From Kutzneria viridogrisea (GTDB taxonomy: Bacteria > Actinomycetota > Actinomycetes > Mycobacteriales > Pseudonocardiaceae), in contig JACJID010000001.1 of NCBI GenBank assembly GCA_014138725.1, forward strand, positions 1,984,001-2,048,000: a stretch of DNA of 64,000 nucleotides. Reading direction: 5' to 3'. The translations under genes and the position numbers were made by a program. Positions within the stretch are counted from its first letter, which is position 1. Every line of letters begins with the position of its first letter. The notes beneath the pieces were generated by a model. That model saw only the letters and a list, made by a program, of their open reading frames with translations. It was not told the origin of the DNA and did not search any database. Of this stretch, positions 1-7,499 are shown piece after piece.

Positions 1-1
1 C

Positions 2-1027
2 CAGGCAGTCATCGAGAATAAGGTATCTCATCACACCTCTGGCGGTGAAATCAATACATCTTATGACTCTCCTGCGTACTTCAGCCTGAGTGAGGTAATT
101 AACTACCTGTATAATCTAAATGCTGAGATGGTAGGAAAGGGCTCTGGTGAGGATGGGAGTCCTAAGCTAAAGGATGGCACCTATGTTAAGGATCGCTCCT
201 CTAGGTATTTTCGGGAGCGTTGCAGATTCGCAGACCCAAACTCCTCGCCAACTGCCAGGGTAAGTGGCGGCCCGTTCAATGGTGAATTCAATAGGTTCTT
301 AATGAGGCTCGATGCGCGACTGAACGATAAACGTCTAAACTTCCTTCTTGGGCCTCGTAAGGTCGACGGAGCTGAGTACAAGACGGCCGACCTGGCTGAA
401 CTTCTGTACCAATTCACCGGCTATGGCATCCCAAAGAGGAATGTCACCATTATCGATCTCAGTGGTATTCCGTTTGAGGTGTTAAGTGTAGTTGTGTCGC
501 TAATTAGTAGGCTCATCTTTAGTTTCAGTTTTTACTTCCGGAAGAGCAAGAGTGTTGGCGAGTCGGACCTTCCATATTTGCTTGTCTACGAGGAAGCGCA
601 CAATTACATTCCTCGCTCCGAAGGGGCTAAGTATGGCTCCGTCAAGAAAGCGATCGAGCGAATTGCAAAGGAGGGGCGCAAGTATGGGATCTCTCTAATG
701 ATTGTTAGCCAACGTCCCTCTGAAATCTCCGAGACTGTATTTTCTCAGTGCAACAACTTTGTGGCAATGAGGCTAACTAACCCTAGTGATCAGCAGTACG
801 TAAAGCGGCTTCTTCCTGACACTGTTAGTGCTATAACTGACGGTTTGCCGTCGCTAGAAAAGCAAGAGGTTATCGTAATTGGGGACTCTATTGCGATCCC
901 TTCAGTTGTGAGGGTTGACGACGTTCTTCATCGTCCCGACTCGCGGGATATCAATTTTCATACCGAATGGAAAAAGGATTGGCTAGATTTGGCAATTCCG
1001 CTGATCTTGGAGAAGTGGACGAAGTAG
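2..1027 (+). CDS. HerA-type ATPase (DUF87-like), 5' truncated by the window edge
   Basis: The frame is open from base 2, so the N-terminus, including any Walker A loop, lies before the window. The visible 341 codons carry a Walker B-like element (hydrophobics then YEEAHNYIP, about residues 196-204 of the visible part), followed by IAKEGRKYGISLMIVSQRPSE, the sensor/arginine segment typical of HerA/FtsK-like hexameric ATPases. HerA proteins pump DNA for end resection, and bacterial homologues often pair with a nuclease or SIR2 partner in anti-phage modules; a partner here would have to lie upstream. The stretch is conspicuously AT-rich, with codons such as AGT, GTT, CTA and ATT that the rest of the window avoids, so it was probably acquired by transfer. 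The family call is fairly secure; the defence role is inference. Confidence 0.75.
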   Translation, partial: QAVIENKVSHHTSGGEINTSYDSPAYFSLSEVINYLYNLNAEMVGKGSGEDGSPKLKDGTYVKDRSSRYFRERCRFADPNSSPTARVSGGPFNGEFNRFLMRLDARLNDKRLNFLLGPRKVDGAEYKTADLAELLYQFTGYGIPKRNVTIIDLSGIPFEVLSVVVSLISRLIFSFSFYFRKSKSVGESDLPYLLVYEEAHNYIPRSEGAKYGSVKKAIERIAKEGRKYGISLMIVSQRPSEISETVFSQCNNFVAMRLTNPSDQQYVKRLLPDTVSAITDGLPSLEKQEVIVIGDSIAIPSVVRVDDVLHRPDSRDINFHTEWKKDWLDLAIPLILEKWTK

Positions 1028-1112
1028 GACGTAGGACGGCACTTCTTATTGTGCCCGGTCGAGTATGAGTCATTGGTGTGTCCACTGTGATACTTGCGAC
1101 ATCCCCAGTGCT

Positions 1113-1544
1113 CTACCGTTCCCGCCCCTGCGCATCCCGCATACTGACGCCGATCTCTGACAGTCGCGCTCGCACCGTGTTGGCGGTCGTGTTGAGCTTC
1201 ACCGCGATGCGCGCGAGTGGCCAGCCACCCTCGTAGAGTTGGGCAGCAGTCGGTACGTCGTCGGGGTGCAGACCTGGGGGCTTGGTGTCGATACCTCGGG
1301 CTCGCAGGTGCTTGCCGATGGTGGCGCGGCTGACGCCGAACTTGGCGGCCAGGGTGTACACGGTGGCACCGGTTCCGTAGCCCTCCACCAACTCGTCGAT
1401 CTCGGCCGGACGAAGCTGGCGAGCGGATCGGTGCGCCCTCGCGGGCGGCGCTGCGCAGGGCCAGCACTCCGGCCAGGTCTTGGCGATGTCCAGGAGCCGC
1501 CGAACCGGGCGGGGGACGTGTGAAAGCGCCGTGGTGACGCCCAC
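1113..1544 (-). CDS. Small protein with two helix-turn-helix motifs
   Basis: Encodes 143 residues. Two HTH-like segments are visible: one around residues 45-80 (EIDELVEGYGTGATVYTLAAKFGVSRATIGKHL) and one around 95-130 (AAQLYEGGWPLARIAVKLNTTANTVRARL). This tandem HTH layout is seen in short actinobacterial proteins related to the C-terminal DNA-binding part of serine recombinases and transposases. No catalytic domain is present, so it may be a small regulator or the remnant of a recombinase. It sits between the AT-rich HerA fragment and a CRISPR relic, a context suggesting an eroded mobile or defence island. The N-terminal 40 residues are arginine/proline-rich and may not be translated; a later start is possible. 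Confidence 0.5.
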   Translation of the reverse strand: MGVTTALSHVPRPVRRLLDIAKTWPECWPCAAPPARAHRSARQLRPAEIDELVEGYGTGATVYTLAAKFGVSRATIGKHLRARGIDTKPPGLHPDDVPTAAQLYEGGWPLARIAVKLNTTANTVRARLSEIGVSMRDAQGRER

Positions 1545-1575
1545 CTACCTGACCACCAAGGACGCCGCCTGGTTC

Positions 1576-1722
1576 GTCTTCCCCGCGTACGCGGGGGTGG
1601 TCCCGGCTCGGGCAGCACAACCGACTCGTGGTCCTCGTCTTCCCCGCACGCGAGGGCGGTCCCAGTCGGGACTTGCTGGAGATCGCCCGCCAGTTGCCTT
1701 CCCGGCTCGCGGGGGCAAGTGC
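1576..1722 (+). CRISPR. Degenerate CRISPR remnant, type I-E-like repeats (3 repeats, 2 spacers)
   Basis: The first repeat, 1576-1604 (29 nt, starting GTCTTCCCCGCGTACGCGGG), has the hairpin form of type I-E repeats. A second, degraded copy lies at 1637-1663 and a third, more degraded, at about 1696-1722. Both intervening spacers (1605-1636 and 1664-1695) are exactly 32 nt, the usual I-E spacer length, and the repeat starts are 61 and 59 nt apart. Progressive decay along the + strand suggests the leader-distal end of an array. No cas gene is visible in the window, so this is an orphan or relic array. Confidence 0.7.
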
Positions 1723-1862
1723 CAGGCCGTCAGCCCGCGATTCGGAGTGGGACACAACGGGACCCAAGAGCTTCATTTGGGCAGGGCAGACCAGGTTCGT
1801 TCGCCCAACGGGGCAGGTCAGCGCGAAGCGTCGGAAGTTGGCGTAGTTCTTGCCGTCGTGCG

Positions 1863-2423
1863 TCACCCGTCGGCGAGGCGTTGGATGGTGGCGCTCAGCC
1901 AGGCCTGGAGATCAGCGGGGTCGCCGAGTTCGGAACGCAGGATCCGGCGGCGGGTGGAGACGCCGAGCACGAAAGCGTCGATCGCTGCGGCTCGGCTGCG
2001 GGCGTCGGCGTCGTCCAACCCGCTGTCGCGCAGGTAGCGGTGCAGCGGCTCCAGCGAGTTCGTGTCGAGGAAGGTGGCCAGCGCCTCGGCTGCCTCCGGG
2101 CGTTCGCCGGCCGCGCGTTGCAGCGCGAGCAGCGGATCCTCCCCGGGTGCACCGAACCAGCGCTGGACGATGCTCGCCGCGAGGCGTGAACCCAGCGCGG
2201 AGCGGTCGCCGTCGAAGGAGTCGGCGACCGGGATCTCCACCTGGGTCGCCGCCAGGAAAAGGCCGTCCTTGCCGCCGAAATAGCGCGTGATGAGGTTGGG
2301 CGACACGCCAGCGGCGTCGGCCACGCCTTTGACCGTGACCGCCGCGTACCCGTGCTGGGCGAACTGGCGTTGTGCGTGCTCCAGGATCCGCTGCCGGGTG
2401 GCGGCCGCATTGCGCGAGGTCAT
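1863..2423 (-). CDS. TetR-family transcriptional regulator
   Basis: A 186-residue TetR-type repressor read from the ATG at 2423. The N-terminal HTH (residues about 8-55) contains RQRILEHAQRQFAQHGYAAV and the recognition helix region VSPNLITRYFGGKDGL. The rest is the all-helical ligand/dimerisation domain, with a C-terminal segment resembling the TetR_C seen in actinobacteria. It is divergent from the epoxide hydrolase at 2461; the 37-bp gap holds two identical-arm palindromes, so it very probably represses both genes and is released by a hydrolase substrate or product. The open frame continues upstream, but those residues derive from operator sequence and I reject that longer start. Confidence 0.85.
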   Translation of the reverse strand: MTSRNAAATRQRILEHAQRQFAQHGYAAVTVKGVADAAGVSPNLITRYFGGKDGLFLAATQVEIPVADSFDGDRSALGSRLAASIVQRWFGAPGEDPLLALQRAAGERPEAAEALATFLDTNSLEPLHRYLRDSGLDDADARSRAAAIDAFVLGVSTRRRILRSELGDPADLQAWLSATIQRLADG

Positions 2424-2461
2424 GTGTACGAGCATACACATCATGTGTACGCTGATACACA
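2423..2461. promoter_or_regulatory. Two tandem TetR operators between divergent genes
   Basis: Two 18-bp inverted repeats with identical arms, TGTGTA-N6-TACACA, at 2423-2440 and 2444-2461. Their centres are 21 bp apart, two helical turns, so two dimers would bind the same face. The outer bases coincide with both start codons (ATG at 2423 on the minus strand, ATG at 2461 on the plus strand), leaving no room for ribosome binding sites and implying leaderless transcripts or alternative starts. Confidence 0.75.
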
Positions 2462-3501
2462 TGAACGATGATCTGCGGGAACGACTTCAACAGACACGGC
2501 GTGTCAGGACCCCGTGGAGTGCGGACGGGACGCGCGGCATCAGCGGCACCCGCCTCGACGAACTGCTCGAACGCTGGGCGAACGGGTACGACTGGGGCGT
2601 GCACGAGCGCCGCATCGGCGAGTTTCCCTGGGTGACGGTGCGGGCAGGCGACACCGAACTGCGGGTGATCCACCAGCGGTCCGTGGATCCCGGCGCCCCG
2701 GTTGTCGTGCTGCTGCATGGCTGGCCGGACTCGGTGTTGCGGTTCGAGCGCGTCCTGCCGTTGCTCGCGGACATTCACGTGGTGGTGCCCGCGCTGCCGG
2801 GCTTCCCGTTCGCGGCTCCGCTCACCGTTGCCGGTATGTCGGCCAACCGGATCGCTGGGATCGTCGCGGACGCTCTCGACGAGCTGGGCTACTCGCGGTA
2901 CACGGTGTCCGGCGGCGATGTGGGTGGCACCATCGCGGAACTTCTTGCGGCCGAACACCCGGACCGGGTGGTTGCCCTGCACCTCACGAACATCGCCCCG
3001 CAGCGTGCACTCTCGGCGGACCCGGCGAAGCTCGCGCCGGACGCGGCGGCCTACCTCGACCGGTCGGCGCGGTGGTTCCGGGCCGAGGGCGGGTACATCG
3101 CGGAGCAGTCGACGCGGCCGAACACGCTCGCCGTCGCTCTCGGCGACTCACCCGCCGGCCTGGCGGCGTGGATCATCGAGAAACTGGAGTCCTGGTCCGA
3201 GGAGTCGGCCTTCACCGCGGACGAGCTGCTCACCTGGGTCACCGCCTACTGGGTCACCGGCACGATCGGCACCTCGTTCGCCACCTATGTCGAACCGGTC
3301 GCCCTGCCTGACCGGATCGACACCCCTACCGTGCTCTCGGTGTTCCCGCGCGACATCAAACCGGAGCCGCGAAGCTACGCCGAGGTGTTCCTGAACGTTT
3401 GTGATTATGTGGAACACCAGGCCGGCGGCCACTTCGCAGCCTGGGAGCAGCCCGAGGCCTACGTCGGCGACGTACACCGTGCGATCAAGCTGGGCGGCTG
3501 A
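2461..3501 (+). CDS. Epoxide hydrolase, alpha/beta-hydrolase fold
   Basis: 346 residues. A short EHN-like N-terminal domain (RLDELLERWANGYDWGVHERRI) precedes an alpha/beta-hydrolase core with the oxyanion motif HGWPDS near residue 85, the nucleophile elbow GGDVGG (Asp, as in epoxide hydrolases rather than Ser) near residue 157, and a C-terminal GGHFAAWEQP supplying the catalytic His. Epoxide hydrolases open epoxides to diols through an aspartyl-ester intermediate; the protein is cytoplasmic, with no signal peptide. It is divergent from the TetR gene and probably controlled by it. The natural substrate cannot be read from sequence; a haloalkane dehalogenase-like activity is a less likely alternative. 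Confidence 0.85.
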   Translation: MNDDLRERLQQTRRVRTPWSADGTRGISGTRLDELLERWANGYDWGVHERRIGEFPWVTVRAGDTELRVIHQRSVDPGAPVVVLLHGWPDSVLRFERVLPLLADIHVVVPALPGFPFAAPLTVAGMSANRIAGIVADALDELGYSRYTVSGGDVGGTIAELLAAEHPDRVVALHLTNIAPQRALSADPAKLAPDAAAYLDRSARWFRAEGGYIAEQSTRPNTLAVALGDSPAGLAAWIIEKLESWSEESAFTADELLTWVTAYWVTGTIGTSFATYVEPVALPDRIDTPTVLSVFPRDIKPEPRSYAEVFLNVCDYVEHQAGGHFAAWEQPEAYVGDVHRAIKLGG

Positions 3502-3531
3502 AACGACCCATGGCGTGACAATCAGGCAGTT

Positions 3532-4395
3532 CTAGTCCCAGGCGGGCCCGGGCTCGGGGGCCTCCTCGCGCAGCACAGTGCCCTCGATCAGGCCGTACGG
3601 GCGGTCGGCCGCGTAGAACACCTCGTTGTCGTTGTCCAGTCCGAACTTGCTCAGGTCCACCGGGAAGTGGTGCTTGTTCGGCAGGGACAACCGCACCTCG
3701 GCGATCTCCTCGCGAGCCTCCAGCACGGCCTTGCCCATGGCGTAGAGGGTCTGTTGCAGGGACAGGCTGTGCGTGTCGGCGAAGGCCGCGAGCATGGCCT
3801 GCCGCGCCTCGGCGAAGCTCTTGTCCCACGGCACATCCAGGTGGGCGAAGCGCCAGCGGGCGGTCACGGCGGTGGCCAGGATCCGGTCGGTGGTCTCCGG
3901 CAGGGTCGTGTACCTGTCGCGCGGGAACCCGTGGAACTCCGAGCCGGTGGACTTGAGCACCACCAGGTCCCGCAGCCCGGACACCACCCACTCCTGTCCG
4001 TTGTGGACGGTCACGGTGGTGGTGCGCTTCTCCTCGCCGGACCGCGCGAAGGAGTGGTCGTGGTCGTCGATGCGCTGCCAGGCGTGCTCGTCGATGATCA
4101 CCCGCGCCCCGGTGATCTGCTCGAAGGACCCGGTGAAGTGCCGGGCCAGGCGCAGCCCGAACTCCTCGATCTGGCCGGGCGGCTGCTGCTTGGCGAAGGC
4201 GTAGAGCGTGTTCTTCTGGGTGTCGGTGGCCAGGACCTTGCTGTTGTCCCCGGTCAGGTGCGTGTCGGCGAGGTCCCCGCGCAGCGCGGTGCTCACCGTC
4301 AGGTCGCGGATCTCGTGCCGCGAGCCCTGTCGGGACACGGTGACCAGTCGGTTCTCCGCCTTGCCGTACTGGTTGGCGCCCAGGGTGATGCCCAC
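3532..4395 (-). CDS. uox: Urate oxidase (uricase)
   Basis: 287 residues from the GTG at 4395, chosen because GGGAG lies six bases upstream and the protein then begins VGITLGANQYGKAENRLV, the usual uricase N-terminus. The family blocks LKSTGSEFHGFPRDRYTTLPET and the NKHHF segment are present. Uricase is a cofactor-free enzyme that oxidises urate to 5-hydroxyisourate and hydrogen peroxide. It is the last gene of a leftward operon, two bases after the HIU hydrolase stop, so product passes directly to the next enzyme. Length is normal for bacterial uricases (about 290-310). A longer open frame upstream overlaps the hydrolase gene and is not used. Confidence 0.93.
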   Translation of the reverse strand: MGITLGANQYGKAENRLVTVSRQGSRHEIRDLTVSTALRGDLADTHLTGDNSKVLATDTQKNTLYAFAKQQPPGQIEEFGLRLARHFTGSFEQITGARVIIDEHAWQRIDDHDHSFARSGEEKRTTTVTVHNGQEWVVSGLRDLVVLKSTGSEFHGFPRDRYTTLPETTDRILATAVTARWRFAHLDVPWDKSFAEARQAMLAAFADTHSLSLQQTLYAMGKAVLEAREEIAEVRLSLPNKHHFPVDLSKFGLDNDNEVFYAADRPYGLIEGTVLREEAPEPGPAWD

Positions 4396-4397
4396 GG

Positions 4398-4721
4398 TCA
4401 ACTCCCTCGGTAGCTGGTGAACGAGAACGGGCTGAGCAGGACCGGGACGTGGTGGTGCCGGTCGGGGTCGGTGATCCGGAACGTGATGACCACCTCGGGG
4501 AAGAACGCCTCCGTGGCGGTGCGGGCGAAGTAGCCGTCGGTGTCGAACACCAGCCGGTACACCCCGGCCTGCACCCGGTCCGGCCCCAGTTCGCGGCAGC
4601 GCCCGTCGGCGTCGGTCACGCCCTCGCCGATGACCTGGCCGTCGCATTCCAGTCGCACGGCCACCTCCGCCGCGGGCAGCCCGCTGGTGGTGTTCAGCAC
4701 GTGCGTGGTGATCGCACTCAT
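4398..4721 (-). CDS. uraH: 5-hydroxyisourate hydrolase (transthyretin-like)
   Basis: 107 residues, the standard size. The N-terminal block ITTHVLNTTSGLPA and the C-terminal tetrapeptide YRGS, which forms part of the active site in HIU hydrolases and separates them from transthyretins, are both present. It hydrolyses 5-hydroxyisourate from uricase to OHCU. The ATG at 4721 overlaps the stop of the OHCU decarboxylase gene by four bases, so translation is coupled in the order uraD-uraH-uox. Confidence 0.93.
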   Translation of the reverse strand: MSAITTHVLNTTSGLPAAEVAVRLECDGQVIGEGVTDADGRCRELGPDRVQAGVYRLVFDTDGYFARTATEAFFPEVVITFRITDPDRHHHVPVLLSPFSFTSYRGS

Positions 4722-5197
4722 GATTCGAGCACCTTCCTGAGCCGCAGCAAGGCGATCTTGCGCAGTTCGTCCTTGGTGACAGCCAGTTCCGTGACCGGGT
4801 CGTTGTCCAGCCGCGAGCGCAGGTCGGCGAGCAACTCCGGTCCGCTGCGGCCTGCGGCGCACACCAGGTAGATCCGCCCGAACCTGCGCTCGTAGACCTC
4901 GTTGGCGACCACGAACTCCTCGGCCGCCGATCCGTCCACTCCGGACTGCTCGGAGCGCGACCACGCCGCGCCCAGGTCTCCGCTCGCCGCGCGCTCGCCG
5001 ATCCTGGGGTGCCCGGCGAGTGCGGTGGTCAGTTCCTCGTCGGTCAGCTCCGCCGCAGCCCGCTCTGCGGTGACCAGCACCGCCTGCTCGTCCGCGTACG
5101 GGCGGCCCGCCAGCACCTCACGCACCCAGCGGGGTACCGCCAGGCAGGTCGTCAACCGCTCGGCCAGATCCGGCTCGGGCGCGCTGTTGAGGTCCAT
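4718..5197 (-). CDS. uraD: OHCU (2-oxo-4-hydroxy-4-carboxy-5-ureidoimidazoline) decarboxylase
   Basis: 159 residues, the usual length. The family signature appears as GHPRIGERAA near residues 82-91, including the catalytic His, followed by an AWSRSEQSG segment and YERRFGRIYLVCAAGRS. The enzyme decarboxylates OHCU to S-allantoin, completing urate to allantoin. First gene of the leftward uricase operon; the ATG at 5197 lies almost at the predicted transcription start, which suggests a leaderless message. Confidence 0.92.
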   Translation of the reverse strand: MDLNSAPEPDLAERLTTCLAVPRWVREVLAGRPYADEQAVLVTAERAAAELTDEELTTALAGHPRIGERAASGDLGAAWSRSEQSGVDGSAAEEFVVANEVYERRFGRIYLVCAAGRSGPELLADLRSRLDNDPVTELAVTKDELRKIALLRLRKVLES

Positions 5198-5205
5198 GCG
5201 CCTGC

Positions 5206-5246
5206 ACGCTACGAGTGGCGCTTCGGCGATGTCAACAGTTTGTTGA
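5206..5246 (-). promoter_or_regulatory. Promoter and palindromic operator of the uricase operon
   Basis: On the minus strand TTGACA (complement of 5230-5235) is followed after 18 bases by TAGCGT (complement of 5206-5211), a sigma-70-like promoter that would start transcription at about 5199, next to the uraD ATG. A perfect inverted repeat, TCAACA-GTT-TGTTGA at 5232-5246, overlaps the -35 element, so a bound repressor would block polymerase. The HTH gene immediately upstream is the obvious candidate regulator; that link is inference. Confidence 0.6.
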
Positions 5247-5252
5247 AGTCGA

Positions 5253-5744
5253 TCATGTGTCTTCCCGGTTCAGGTAGTTGTAGACGGTGAAGCGGGTGAC
5301 GCCCAAGGCTTCCGCCACCGCGGGCACGGACTTGCGCAGGCTGAAAGCCCCGCGTTCCTCCAGCAGCCGGACCGCCCGTTGCTTGTCGGCCCGCGTCAAG
5401 TCGGCCAGGTCCCCGCCCAGCTCGGCCGCGACCTCGCCGAGCAACTGCTCCAGTGCGCTGGCCAGCCCGTGCCGCGCCGGGACCTCCTGTGCGGGCAGCA
5501 CGTTCAGCCGCAGCGTGACCCTGGTGGCGCCGCCCCGCATGGCCGCGCGGACGATCTCCGGCAGCGCCGCGAGCAGGATCTCGTCTTCCCCTCGCACGGT
5601 GGTACCGAGTGGTCCGAACGTGGTGTCCAGTCCCGCGTCCAGCGCTGCCTGCTTGGCCCGGGCCGCATGCTCGGGCGGCTCGCCGTGCCGTTCGGCGAGG
5701 AACGGTTCGGTGGTGAACTCGGCCTCCAGATCCACGTCTCGCAC
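5253..5744 (-). CDS. Purine-degradation regulator: small-ligand domain plus C-terminal HTH
   Basis: 163 residues. The first ~100 residues resemble the ferredoxin-fold MTH1187/YkoF-type domain (for example ATRVTLRLNVLPAQ). The C-terminus (about 120-160) is a Fis/PucR-like helix-turn-helix: RLLEERGAFSLRKSVPAVAEALGVTRFTVYNYLN. It lies just upstream of the uricase operon in the same orientation, 55 bases away, and across a ~90-base gap from the divergent glyoxylate operon, the expected place for a regulator of both. The ligand may be a purine or ureide, but nothing in the sequence proves it. The palindromes at 5232 and 5798 differ, so it may recognise only one of them. Confidence 0.6.
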   Translation of the reverse strand: MRDVDLEAEFTTEPFLAERHGEPPEHAARAKQAALDAGLDTTFGPLGTTVRGEDEILLAALPEIVRAAMRGGATRVTLRLNVLPAQEVPARHGLASALEQLLGEVAAELGGDLADLTRADKQRAVRLLEERGAFSLRKSVPAVAEALGVTRFTVYNYLNREDT

Positions 5745-5757
5745 CGTAGCGCGGGCG

Positions 5758-5811
5758 TTGACCGCTCGCGGGCCGCTCGCCTAGTCTCTCACTAGTCGGA
5801 AGTTAACTTCC
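5758..5811 (+). promoter_or_regulatory. Promoter and 14-bp palindromic operator for the glyoxylate/allantoin operon
   Basis: TTGACC at 5758-5763 and TAGTCT at 5782-5787, separated by 18 bases, form a plausible promoter. Just downstream of the expected start point lies the perfect palindrome GGAAGTTAACTTCC (5798-5811), positioned like a repressor operator. The first gene begins at GTG 5836 with GGAG about eight bases before it. Confidence 0.6.
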
Positions 5812-5835
5812 ACAATACGAAATTCGGAGCTTCCC

Positions 5836-6633
5836 GTGTTGGACTTCGACCTGAACCTCTCCATCCTGTTCACCGAACTGCCGCTACTCGAACGACCCGA
5901 AGCCGCCGCACGGCTGGGCTTCCGCGCCGTCGAGTTCTGGTGGCCCTTCGCCACCGCCACGCCTGCGGACGCCGAGGTGGACCGCTTCGTGGCCGCCGTG
6001 TCCGGGGCCGGACTGCGGCTGGCCGCGCTCAACTTCTACGCCGGGGACATGGCGGCGGGGGAGCGCGGCATCGTGTCGGCGCCCGGCCGTTGCGATGAGC
6101 TCGCCGACAGCGTGTCGATCGCCGTGGGGATAGCCGATCGGCTCGGGTGTCGCACCTTCAACGCCTTGTACGGCAACAGGATCGCTGGTGTTGATCCATC
6201 CGAACAGGACGAGACCGCGCTGCTGAACCTCTCGGCGGCGGCCAAGTCCGTGGCGGCCATCGGCGGCACGATCGTGCTGGAACCGCTCAGTGCGGCGCCG
6301 GACTACCCGCTGCGCACCGCCGCCGACGCGCTCGCCGTGGCCGACCGGGTCGGCGCCGACAACGTGCGGCTGCTCGCCGACCTGTACCACCTCACCATCA
6401 ACGGGGACGACCTGGACGCGCTGGCCACCGCGCTGACCCACCGCGTCGGCCATGTGCAGATCGCCGACGCACCGGGCCGCAACCAGCCGGGTTCGGGCGT
6501 GATCGACCTGCGCGGACACCTGGAAGCCCTGCACCGCAACGGCTATCGCGGCCACGTCGGGGTGGAGTACCGGCCGTCCGGGGCCAGTGCGGACAGCTTC
6601 GGCTGGCTGGACACGTTCTGGAGGAAGCCATGA
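5836..6633 (+). CDS. hyi: Hydroxypyruvate isomerase (AP endonuclease-like TIM barrel)
   Basis: 265 residues, close to the ~258 of E. coli Hyi. The N-terminus (LNLSILFTELPLLERPEAAARLGFRAVEFWWPF) and the later EPLSA, DLYHL and VEYRPSG blocks fit the Hyi family, where Glu, His and Asp residues bind the metal. It interconverts hydroxypyruvate and tartronate semialdehyde. First gene of a six-gene operon; its stop overlaps the next start by four bases (6630-6633). The GTG at 5836 is preceded by a modest GGAG; no better in-frame start exists before the conserved NLSILF segment. Confidence 0.88.
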   Translation: MLDFDLNLSILFTELPLLERPEAAARLGFRAVEFWWPFATATPADAEVDRFVAAVSGAGLRLAALNFYAGDMAAGERGIVSAPGRCDELADSVSIAVGIADRLGCRTFNALYGNRIAGVDPSEQDETALLNLSAAAKSVAAIGGTIVLEPLSAAPDYPLRTAADALAVADRVGADNVRLLADLYHLTINGDDLDALATALTHRVGHVQIADAPGRNQPGSGVIDLRGHLEALHRNGYRGHVGVEYRPSGASADSFGWLDTFWRKP

Positions 6634-7499
6634 CCACGATCGGGTTCGTCGGGCTGGGCATCATGGGTTCACCGATGGCCGCCCACCTGGCCGCCGCCGG
6701 CCACACCGTGCGCGGCTACGACCGCAGCGCGCCTGCCGTGGAGAAACTCGTTGCGGCCGGCGGAATCGCGGCAGCCAACACCGCCGAGGCCGTGCGCGGG
6801 GCCGAGGTGGTGATCACGATGCTACCCGCCGACGAACAGGTGCGCGAGGTCGGCGCCGAGGTCATCGCCGAGGCCGAGCCGGGTCTGCTGCTGATCGACA
6901 TGAGCACGGTGCGGCCCGACACCGCCACCTGGCTGGCGGAATCGGCCCACCGCAAGGGGATCCGGGTGCTGGACGCGCCGGTCTCCGGCGGGCAGGCCGG
7001 GGCCGAGCGGGCCGCGCTGTCGATCATGGTGGGCGGGTCGGCGGCCGACTTCACCGCGGCGCGCGGCCTGTTCGAGGTGCTCGGCGCGACGATCGTGCAC
7101 GTGGGACCGACCGGGTCCGGGCAGGTGGTGAAGGCGGCCAACCAGCTCGTGGTCGGCGGCATCCTCGGGCTGGTCAGCGAGGCGATCGTGCTGCTGGAGG
7201 CCACCGGGGTGGACCCGGTGGCGGGACTGGACGTGCTCGCGGGCGGCCTGGCCGCCAACCGGGTGCTGGACCTCAAGCGGGCGGCGATGATCGCCCGCCA
7301 GTTCCAGCCGGGGTTCCGGATCGACCTGCACCACAAGGACATGGGCATCGCGCTGGCCGCCGCACGGCAGGCTGAGGTCGCGCTGCCGCTGACCGCGCTG
7401 GTGGCCCAACTGGTCGCCGCAGCGCGCGCCATGGGCCACGGCGGACTGGACCACTCCGCCCTGCTCACCGTTGTCGAAGCCCTGTCCGGGAGGTCGTGA
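6630..7499 (+). CDS. glxR: 2-hydroxy-3-oxopropionate (tartronate semialdehyde) reductase
   Basis: 289 residues of the beta-hydroxyacid dehydrogenase family. The dinucleotide-binding GFVGLGIMGSPMAAHL is at residues 4-19, the substrate motif DAPVSGGQAGAERA near 120, and the catalytic Lys segment GSGQVVKAANQ near 165-175. It reduces tartronate semialdehyde to D-glycerate using NAD(P)H. It stands between hyi and gcl with overlapping stops and starts, the classical glyoxylate-to-glycerate order. Confidence 0.9.
   Translation: MTTIGFVGLGIMGSPMAAHLAAAGHTVRGYDRSAPAVEKLVAAGGIAAANTAEAVRGAEVVITMLPADEQVREVGAEVIAEAEPGLLLIDMSTVRPDTATWLAESAHRKGIRVLDAPVSGGQAGAERAALSIMVGGSAADFTAARGLFEVLGATIVHVGPTGSGQVVKAANQLVVGGILGLVSEAIVLLEATGVDPVAGLDVLAGGLAANRVLDLKRAAMIARQFQPGFRIDLHHKDMGIALAAARQAEVALPLTALVAQLVAAARAMGHGGLDHSALLTVVEALSGRS

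Noticed and set aside
958-1866. 302-codon minus-strand frame across the CRISPR relic
   Set aside because: Arg/Pro/His-rich composition with no recognisable domain; the smaller HTH frame at 1113-1544 is the coherent one.
1863-2462. Longer TetR start at 2462 giving 13 extra residues
   Set aside because: Those residues are encoded by the operator repeats, resemble no TetR N-terminus, and would overlap the hydrolase start.
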